From positions 149,527-213,526 of the forward strand of contig NZ_LT965957.1 in the NCBI RefSeq assembly GCF_900240995.1: DNA of 64,000 bases. The letters run 5' to 3'. The stretch is from Bacillus sp. Marseille-P3661. Lineage in GTDB: Bacteria; Bacillota; Bacilli; Bacillales; Bacillaceae_J. Shown piece after piece: positions 54,546-64,000 of the stretch. Position 1 is the stretch's first letter. The number at the start of each line of letters is the position of its first letter. The notes under the pieces were generated by a model that was given only the letters and a program-made list of their open reading frames with translations, ran no database searches and was not told where the DNA came from. The position numbers were made by a program, and so were the translations under genes.

Positions 54546-55628
54546 ATGATCATGGAAAAACAACTCGATGATCTTGTAGAGTTAATGCCAGAGGAGGCTA
54601 AGAAATCGTATCGTCGTTTCAAACGAACTATGCAAGTATTAACAACAGAACCAGAACCAGAAGTCGGATTAACTCCAAAAGAGGTGATCTGGACGAAAAA
54701 TAAAGCAAAATTATACCGATACATTTCAGAAAAGCCTAAAAAATATAAAACACCCCTATTAATGGTGTATGCTTTAATAAACAAGCCTTATATTCTTGAT
54801 ATTACGAAAGGTTTTAGTCTTGTAGAATACCTTCTTGATCAAGGTTTTGATGTATATATGCTAGATTGGGGTACTCCAGGCTACGAGGATCGTCATATGA
54901 AGTTGGATGATTTTATCTTAGACTATATTCCTCGTGCTGTAAAAAAGGTTATTCGTACTTCTAGTGCAAATGATATATCAGTTTTAGGTTATTGTATGGG
55001 TGGAACAATGACTTCAATCTTTGCCTCCCTACATCCTGAACTGCCCATTAAAAACCTAGTGTTCATGACAAGCCCGTTTGACTTTGAAGATACTGGATTA
55101 TACGGTAATTTCCTTGACGAGCGCTATTTTGATGTTGATAATGTCGTAGAAACACTTGGCAACGTGCCGCCTGAAATGATTGATTTTGGTAATAAAATGC
55201 TTGATCCGCTTTCGAACTTTTATGGTCCATATGTTACTTTATATGATCGTTCAGACAATCCAAAGTTTGTAGAGAGCTGGAAACTAATGCAAAAGTGGCT
55301 TAGTGATGGAATCCCATTTCCTGGTGAAGCATATCGCCAATGGATTCGCGAGTTTTATCAGCAGAATAAATTAATCAAAGATAAGCTTACAATCCGCGGA
55401 CGACAAGTAGATTTGGGGGCAATTAAAGCTAATGTTCTTAACATTGCTGGTGAGCGTGATGTAATCGCCATGCCACATCAAGCAGAAGCGCTAATGGAGA
55501 AAATTTCAAGTACTGACAAGGAATATATTTGTGTACCAACAGGGCATGTCTCTGTTACCTTTGGCCCAAAAGCACTTCAAATCACATTTCCTAAAATTAG
55601 TGAATGGTTAGCTAAACGATCAAAATAA
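54546..55628 (+). CDS. phaC: Class IV poly(R)-hydroxyalkanoate synthase subunit PhaC
   Basis: 360 residues. The lipase-like box GYCMGG carries the catalytic Cys150. The acid Asp lies in GERDVIAMP and the His in GHVSVTFG. VGLTPKEVIW and KLYRY are typical of Bacillus PhaC. It polymerises hydroxyacyl-CoA with PhaR. ATG 54546 is eight bases after AAGGTGG; GTG 54534 overlaps that site. Confidence 0.94.
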   Translation: MIMEKQLDDLVELMPEEAKKSYRRFKRTMQVLTTEPEPEVGLTPKEVIWTKNKAKLYRYISEKPKKYKTPLLMVYALINKPYILDITKGFSLVEYLLDQGFDVYMLDWGTPGYEDRHMKLDDFILDYIPRAVKKVIRTSSANDISVLGYCMGGTMTSIFASLHPELPIKNLVFMTSPFDFEDTGLYGNFLDERYFDVDNVVETLGNVPPEMIDFGNKMLDPLSNFYGPYVTLYDRSDNPKFVESWKLMQKWLSDGIPFPGEAYRQWIREFYQQNKLIKDKLTIRGRQVDLGAIKANVLNIAGERDVIAMPHQAEALMEKISSTDKEYICVPTGHVSVTFGPKALQITFPKISEWLAKRSK

Positions 55629-55676
55629 AAAAGTTAAGGGCCTTAAATGCTAGCATTCAAGGCCCTTAACTTTTTT
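55627..55676. terminator. Bidirectional terminator between phaC and the RNase J gene
   Basis: AAAAAAGTTAAGGGCCTT / AAGGCCCTTAACTTTTTT is a perfect 18-bp stem with a partly palindromic loop. It serves phaC on the plus strand and the RNase J gene on the minus strand. Confidence 0.92.
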
Positions 55677-55731
55677 ATGAAGTATTTACTTTACATATTT
55701 GTAATAACGATAATTAATACCTATACTTCAA

Positions 55732-57405
55732 TCATACTTCAATGATAATTGGTAGAATCATCGGTTTCCTTTTCGTTTGTTGATATAAATATTGTCCTAC
55801 CGATTTTTTTATACTTAATTTAATGTCATTCCACTGATTTTTATTGGATTTTTGTACATCACTAACAGTCTTTTTTATAAGCTGATTTACATCACGAAGA
55901 AGTTCTTCGGAATTTCTAACATATACAAATCCACGAGTAATCGTGTCAGGCTCAGAAATAAGTTTCTTGTCTCTTCTACTCATTGTTAATACAATAACAA
56001 GCATACCATCCTCTGAGAGTTGTTTTCGATCCCGTAATACAATATCACCTACATCGCCTACACCAATTCCATCTACATAAGTATTTCCAACTGGTATACT
56101 TCGTGTTTGCCTAGCAACTCCATTTTCAATATCAACAACATCACCATTATTCATTATAAATGTATTACCCTTTTCTACCCCAACCGATTCAGCTAATATT
56201 CGATGCTGATGCAGCATTCTAAATTCACCATGTATCGGTACAAAATATTTGGGTTTCATTAAAGTAAGCATGAGCTTTAAGTCTTCCTGATAGCCATGTC
56301 CGGAAACATGCATACCAGATGCACTTCCAGATCCATAAATAACTTTTGCTCCAAGTGCAAATAAATTATCAACGATTCGTGTAATACTTCTTTCGTTACC
56401 AGGGATAGGACCAGCTGCAAAAATTACTGTATCGTCAGGTAATATTTCTACGCCACGATAATCACCAGTTGATAAACGTGCAAGAGCAGCTAACGGTTCT
56501 CCTTGACTTCCTGTACATAAGATGACGACCTTATCTGGCGGCAACTCATTAATTTCGTTTTGATCAATGATCATGCCTTCAGGTACATCTAAATAACCAC
56601 GTTCGATTGCAACTGCAACAACATTTACCATACTTCTCCCGAGCAATACTATCTTTCTGTTTGTAAGCTGCGCAGCCACAACAATTTGTTGAACACGATT
56701 AATATTTGATGCAAATGTAGATATAACTATTTTTTGTTTAGCTTTCATGAAAGCCTCTATTATATGTTCTCCTACCATTTGTTCAGAAGGAGTACCACCA
56801 GGACGTTCGGCATTTGTACTTTCTGAAATTAGTAACAACACTCCATTACTACCAATATCCGCCATTTTATGGATTTCTGAATGTTCATTATTTACAGGAG
56901 TTAAATCAAACTTAAAATCACCAGTATGTACAACCGCGCCTTCCGGTGTATTGAAAACTATTCCGACACAATCGGGTATACTATGGTTTACTTTAAAAAA
57001 TCTTATGTTGATATCATCAAAGTTTAGATTAGTGTTTGAGTCAATTTCATGCAGTTCAGTTTCCCTTAATAATTTATGCTCTTGTAGCTTTAATTCAATT
57101 AATCCGAGCGTAAAACTAGTTGCATAAACCGGTACATTTAATTTTTTTAAAAAGTATGCGATACCACCAATATGATCCTCATGGCCATGAGTTAGAATTA
57201 AGGCTTTAACTTTATCTCTATTTTCTTCTAAATAAGTAACATCAGGAATTATTAAATCAATCCCCAACAAGCTCTCATCGGGAAATTTATTACCGCAATC
57301 AACCACAATAATTTTATTATCATATTCAATAGCATACATATTTTTTCCGATCTCGTTTAAACCGCCCAATGCAAAAATCGATAATGCTTTACTTTTTAAG
57401 CTCAA
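55732..57405 (-). CDS. Ribonuclease J-family exo/endonuclease
   Basis: 557 residues, the normal RNase J length. Metallo-beta-lactamase domain with HGHEDHIGG (His73, His75, Asp77, His78), beta-CASP part with SESTNAERPGGTPSE and CTGSQGEPLAAL, and the C-terminal domain. It degrades and matures mRNA and rRNA 5' ends. Start TTG with GGAGG eight bases upstream. Whether it is the J1 orthologue or an extra paralogue cannot be told here; no SigB-type or ribosomal neighbours help. Confidence 0.9.
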   Translation of the reverse strand: MSLKSKALSIFALGGLNEIGKNMYAIEYDNKIIVVDCGNKFPDESLLGIDLIIPDVTYLEENRDKVKALILTHGHEDHIGGIAYFLKKLNVPVYATSFTLGLIELKLQEHKLLRETELHEIDSNTNLNFDDINIRFFKVNHSIPDCVGIVFNTPEGAVVHTGDFKFDLTPVNNEHSEIHKMADIGSNGVLLLISESTNAERPGGTPSEQMVGEHIIEAFMKAKQKIVISTFASNINRVQQIVVAAQLTNRKIVLLGRSMVNVVAVAIERGYLDVPEGMIIDQNEINELPPDKVVILCTGSQGEPLAALARLSTGDYRGVEILPDDTVIFAAGPIPGNERSITRIVDNLFALGAKVIYGSGSASGMHVSGHGYQEDLKLMLTLMKPKYFVPIHGEFRMLHQHRILAESVGVEKGNTFIMNNGDVVDIENGVARQTRSIPVGNTYVDGIGVGDVGDIVLRDRKQLSEDGMLVIVLTMSRRDKKLISEPDTITRGFVYVRNSEELLRDVNQLIKKTVSDVQKSNKNQWNDIKLSIKKSVGQYLYQQTKRKPMILPIIIEV

Positions 57406-57573
57406 CTATAATACCTCCTACTATATAATTTTCTATATAGTATGGCCTAGTTAGCATTTCTTTATTAGAGACTTACTAGTATATTAAAACGGTTTACCAG
57501 TACAACAAGTAGATTTACTTTACTACCATTTCCTTATGACTACCCAACAGTTATGGAGACAGTTTATATATAT

Positions 57574-57613
57574 GTATAAAAAAAGACTAGAAGCATGTTA
57601 CTTCTAGTCTTTT
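57574..57613 (-). terminator. Terminator of the rRNA-tRNA operon
   Basis: AAAAGACTAGAAG / CTTCTAGTCTTTT, a 13-bp stem, ends seven bases after the last tRNA (Arg) and continues on the minus strand into TTTTTTT. Confidence 0.93.
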
Positions 57614-57619
57614 GGTTAG

Positions 57620-57693
<74 letters not shown>

Positions 57694-57707
57694 ATACAAT
57701 TTATATA

Positions 57708-57798
57708 TGGCGGAGAAGGAGGGATTTGAACCCTCGCGCCGGTTACCCGACCTACACCCTTAGCAGGGGCGCCTCTTCAGCCACTTGAGTACTTCTCC
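57708..57798 (-). tRNA. tRNA-Ser(GCT)
   Basis: Long variable arm. Anticodon loop CTGCTAA gives GCT. The acceptor is GGAGAAG. CCA is encoded. Confidence 0.95.
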
Positions 57799-57809
57799 AA
57801 AATTAAAAA

Positions 57810-57884
57810 TGGCTCCGCAGGTAGGATTCGAACCTACGACCGTTCGGTTAACAGCCGAATGCTCTACCACTGAGCTACTGCGGA
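57810..57884 (-). tRNA. tRNA-Asn(GTT)
   Basis: Anticodon loop CTGTTAA gives GTT. The acceptor is TCCGCAG. CCA is encoded. Confidence 0.95.
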
Positions 57885-57904
57885 ACAACTATGATTTAAG
57901 AGTA

Positions 57905-57981
<77 letters not shown>

Positions 57982-57992
57982 ATTAATAAATC

Positions 57993-58066
57993 TGGAGCGG
58001 GTGATGGGAATCGAACCCACGACAACAGCTTGGAAGGCTGTAGTTTTACCACTAAACTACACCCGC
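57993..58066 (-). tRNA. tRNA-Gly(TCC)
   Basis: Anticodon TCC in the middle of the loop. The acceptor is GCGGGTG. CCA is encoded. Confidence 0.95.
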
Positions 58067-58086
58067 AAAAGGAGTTTTATATTAAT

Positions 58087-58160
<74 letters not shown>

Positions 58161-58170
58161 ATGTTAGAAA

Positions 58171-58245
58171 TGGCTGGGCTAGCTGGATTCGAACCAGCGC
58201 ATGACGGAGTCAAAGTCCGTTGCCTTACCGCTTGGCTATAGCCCA
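58171..58245 (-). tRNA. tRNA-Gln(TTG)
   Basis: Anticodon TTG. The acceptor is TGGGCTA. CCA is encoded. Confidence 0.95.
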
Positions 58246-58267
58246 CCAATAAAAAGAATAAAATATA

Positions 58268-58344
58268 TGGGGCGACTGATGGGGATCGAACCCACGAATG
58301 CCGGAGCCACAATCCGGTGCGTTAACCACTTCGCCACAACCGCC
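58268..58344 (-). tRNA. tRNA-His(GTG)
   Basis: Anticodon GTG. The extra G at -1 is opposite C73, as in bacterial tRNA-His. CCA is encoded. Confidence 0.95.
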
Positions 58345-58358
58345 ATATTATTTATAAA

Positions 58359-58443
58359 TGGTGGAGGGGGACAGATTCGAACTGCCGAACCCACAGGGAG
58401 CGGATTTACAGTCCGCCGCGTTTAGCCACTTCGCTACCCCTCC
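58359..58443 (-). tRNA. tRNA-Tyr(GTA)
   Basis: Long variable arm. Anticodon GTA. The acceptor is GGAGGGG. CCA is encoded. Confidence 0.95.
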
Positions 58444-58458
58444 GTATAAAATTTAAAG

Positions 58459-58531
<73 letters not shown>

Positions 58532-58574
58532 AAAAAAATCTATATGAACAGTAGAAATTCTACTGATATAAAGA

Positions 58575-58651
58575 TGGCGGTCCGGACGGGACTCGAACCC
58601 GCGACCTCCTGCGTGACAGGCAGGCATTCTAACCAGCTGAACTACCGGACC
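58575..58651 (-). tRNA. tRNA-Asp(GTC)
   Basis: Anticodon GTC. The acceptor is GGTCCGG. CCA is encoded. Confidence 0.95.
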
Positions 58652-58654
58652 AAA

Positions 58655-58882
<228 letters not shown>

Positions 58883-58899
58883 CTATTTTTATTAAAGGG

Positions 58900-58989
58900 C
58901 GGAGGAAGAGGGATTCGACCCCCCGCGCGGTTTAACCCGCCTGTCGGTTTTCAAGACCGATCCCTTCAGCCGGACTTGGGTATTCCTCC
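58900..58989 (-). tRNA. tRNA-Ser(TGA)
   Basis: Long variable arm. Anticodon TGA. The acceptor is GGAGGAA. CCA is not encoded (the 3' end continues GCCC). Confidence 0.95.
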
Positions 58990-59004
58990 GCATTAAAGTG
59001 ATTA

Positions 59005-59080
59005 TGGTGGAGCCTAGCGGGATCGAACCGCTGACCTCCTGCGTGCAAGGCAGGCGCTCTCCCAGCTGAGCTAAGGCCCC
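59005..59080 (-). tRNA. tRNA-Ala(TGC)
   Basis: Anticodon TGC. The acceptor is GGGGCCT with one G-T pair. CCA is encoded. Confidence 0.95.
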
Positions 59081-59092
59081 AAAGTAATTACA

Positions 59093-59169
59093 TGGTCGGG
59101 AAGACAGGATTCGAACCTGCGACCCCTTGGTCCCAAACCAAGTGCTCTACCAAGCTGAGCTACTTCCCG
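59093..59169 (-). tRNA. tRNA-Pro(TGG)
   Basis: Anticodon TGG. The acceptor is CGGGAAG. CCA is encoded. Confidence 0.95.
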
Positions 59170-59172
59170 AAA

Positions 59173-59395
<223 letters not shown>

Positions 59396-59399
59396 TAAA

Positions 59400-59488
59400 T
59401 GGTGCCGAGGGCCGGACTTGAACCGGCACGGTAGTCACCTACCGCAGGATTTTAAGTCCTGTGTGTCTGCCAATTCCACCACCCCGGC
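59400..59488 (-). tRNA. tRNA-Leu(TAA)
   Basis: Long variable arm. Anticodon TAA. The acceptor is GCCGGGG. CCA is encoded. Confidence 0.95.
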
Positions 59489-59496
59489 AGGACTTT

Positions 59497-59571
59497 TGGA
59501 GCGGAAGACGGGATTCGAACCCGCGACCCCCACCTTGGCAAGGTGGTGTTCTACCACTGAACTACTTCCGC
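59497..59571 (-). tRNA. tRNA-Gly(GCC)
   Basis: Anticodon GCC. The acceptor is GCGGAAG. CCA is encoded. Confidence 0.95.
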
Positions 59572-59588
59572 AATATTGTGTTTTAAAG

Positions 59589-59669
59589 TGCGGGTGGAGG
59601 GACTTGAACCCCCACGCCATAGGCGCTAGATCCTAAGTCTAGTGCGTCTGCCAATTCCGCCACACCCGC
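59589..59669 (-). tRNA. tRNA-Leu(TAG)
   Basis: Anticodon TAG, with the Leu-type variable arm. The acceptor is GCGGGTG. CCA is not encoded. Confidence 0.93.
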
Positions 59670-59674
59670 AAAAA

Positions 59675-59750
59675 TGGTGAGCCATGAAGGACTCGAACCT
59701 TCGACCCTCTGATTAAAAGTCAGATGCTCTACCGACTGAGCTAATGGCTC
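59675..59750 (-). tRNA. tRNA-Lys(TTT)
   Basis: Anticodon TTT. The acceptor is GAGCCAT. CCA is encoded. Its first 26 bases are repeated upstream at 59888-59916. Confidence 0.95.
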
Positions 59751-59916
59751 GTATCAAAGTACGATTATTAATTTTATATTGTGCCAATGTTTCTACTGCA
59801 TCTACGACACCTCAATCTCATATCGTTTATTCAATGATGTTGTTCGATTGAGGTTCTGAAGCTTATTCAAGGATGCTTACTCGGTTGTGCTCTACCGACT
59901 GAGCTAATGGCTCGTA
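59725..59916 (-). repeat. tRNA-Lys 5'-half duplication with inserted element (E3)
   Basis: A 29-base direct repeat (59725-59753 and 59888-59916) covers the first 26 bases of tRNA-Lys. The 134-base insert has a different stem, CCTCAATC/GATTGAGG (59810-59817, 59846-59853), at the place of the E1/E2 stem. It keeps the doubled TATTCANNGATG motif. Confidence 0.85.
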
Positions 59917-59931
59917 CATTTTTTAAGAAAG

Positions 59932-60007
59932 TGGTGCCGGCGAGAGGAATCGAACCCCCAACCTACTGATTACAAGTCAGTTGCTCTGCCAATTGAGCTA
60001 CACCGGC
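59932..60007 (-). tRNA. tRNA-Thr(TGT)
   Basis: Anticodon TGT. The acceptor is GCCGGTG. CCA is encoded. Confidence 0.95.
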
Positions 60008-60012
60008 AATTA

Positions 60013-60088
60013 TGGTGGAGGATGACGGGATCGAACCGCCGACCCCCTGCTTGTAAGGCAGGTGCTCTCCCAGCTGAGCTAATCCTCC
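60013..60088 (-). tRNA. tRNA-Val(TAC)
   Basis: Anticodon TAC. The acceptor is GGAGGAT. CCA is encoded. Confidence 0.95.
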
Positions 60089-60092
60089 AATT

Positions 60093-60167
60093 TGGTGACC
60101 CGTACGGGATTCGAACCCGTGTTACCGCCGTGAAAGGGCGGTGTCTTAACCGCTTGACCAACGGGCC
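60093..60167 (-). tRNA. tRNA-Glu(TTC)
   Basis: Anticodon TTC. The acceptor is GGCCCGT with one G-T pair. CCA is encoded. It is the first tRNA after 5S. Confidence 0.95.
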
Positions 60168-60281
60168 AAATTACATTGAGATTTCATTTCACTATTTATT
60201 GTTCATTTTATTCTCACAAGATTTATATTAACACACACTTTCGTGGAAGTCAATATTTTTTTAGAAAATCCATATGCATTT

Positions 60282-60398
<117 letters not shown>

Positions 60399-60587
60399 CA
60401 ATTTATTTAACCTGAGGTTGTTCCCTCAAAACTAGATAACAAGCATTCATAAACTGTAGGTAATTGTCCACCTTCCACTCCTAGACTCTCGAGATCAAAT
60501 AACCTTCCTCCTCCGGAAGTCTATCGACTTCTTCGTCGGAAGAACATTTGCTCATCGAGTCTGAACAGTCGTGTCAGGTTTTCTACT

Positions 60588-63524
<2,937 letters not shown>

Positions 63525-63586
63525 AAGATGATCTTAATCATCAAGATTTTAATAAGAACTTTTCTACAGTAAATATGAATGTTATT

Positions 63587-63608
63587 GCTATCTAGTTTTC
63601 AAAGAACA
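63587..63608 (-). promoter_or_regulatory. BoxA-like antitermination sequence in the 16S-23S spacer
   Basis: The minus strand reads TGTTCTTTGAAAACTAGATAGC, like the boxA-containing spacer of Bacillus rrn operons. The spacer (63525-63674) has no tRNA gene. Confidence 0.6.
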
Positions 63609-63669
63609 ATATAGAGAGAATGCTCTCTCAAAACTAAACAAAATGTCTAAGCGCGTCTTCGTAATTCTT

Positions 63670-64000
<331 letters not shown>

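Overview
The window looks like a chromosomal segment of a low-G+C, endospore-forming-type Firmicute, most likely Bacillaceae. Reasons: AGGAGG-type ribosome binding sites with frequent TTG/GTG starts, CcpA cre-like boxes, a class IV (PhaR/PhaC) polyhydroxyalkanoate locus arranged as in Bacillus megaterium/cereus, an RNase J gene, and a Bacillus-style 16S-23S-5S operon followed by a long tRNA array. No transposase, integrase, phage gene or CRISPR array is visible.

Region 1 (1-29.9 kb) is an aromatic-acid catabolism island, almost all on the minus strand. It holds a partial amidohydrolase and a VOC protein, a CdaR-type regulator, a LysR / phthalate-dioxygenase-like Rieske oxygenase / alcohol dehydrogenase unit, a TAXI-TRAP transporter with an aldehyde dehydrogenase and a ThDP enzyme, and a two-subunit Rieske oxygenase (alpha/beta). 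Next come a gentisate 1,2-dioxygenase, a fumarylpyruvate-hydrolase-like protein fused to a DinB-like domain, a UbiD decarboxylase and a second TAXI-TRAP system. It ends with a flavin monooxygenase / alpha-beta hydrolase / FMN reductase set. The natural reading is uptake of aromatic acids by TRAP transporters, ring hydroxylation (probably to gentisate), ring cleavage, and hydrolysis to pyruvate and fumarate. The oxygenases lack a recognisable reductase/ferredoxin here, and UbiD lacks UbiX.

Region 2 (30.0-48.9 kb), also on the minus strand, has an isochorismatase-like hydrolase that appears to start at ATT, a histidine kinase-STAS fusion, and a long run of M20 peptidase, ThDP enzyme, RidA, epimerase, peptide-type ABC transporter and two enolase-superfamily enzymes. 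This run lies behind a FadR-type GntR regulator. A third enolase-superfamily gene and a PQQ-type sugar dehydrogenase follow. Four copies of a TGGTATTACAG-type sequence upstream of the GntR gene are likely its operators, and cre-like boxes suggest carbon catabolite repression.

Region 3 (49-57.4 kb) has a DUF389 membrane protein, two coupled small membrane proteins, the divergent phaJ-phaP-phaQ / phaR-phaB-phaC locus, and an RNase J paralogue.

Region 4 (57.6-64 kb) is one rrn operon read leftward: partial 16S, 23S, 5S, then 23 tRNA genes and a terminator. Three tRNA genes (fMet, Arg-ACG, Lys) are each preceded by a copy of their own 5' part plus a related ~115-135 bp element. Each element has a stem whose sequence changes on both sides and a doubled internal motif. 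I know of no description of these elements. The other most interesting item is the hydrolase-DinB fusion, which could supply the missing, possibly bacillithiol-dependent, maleylpyruvate isomerase.
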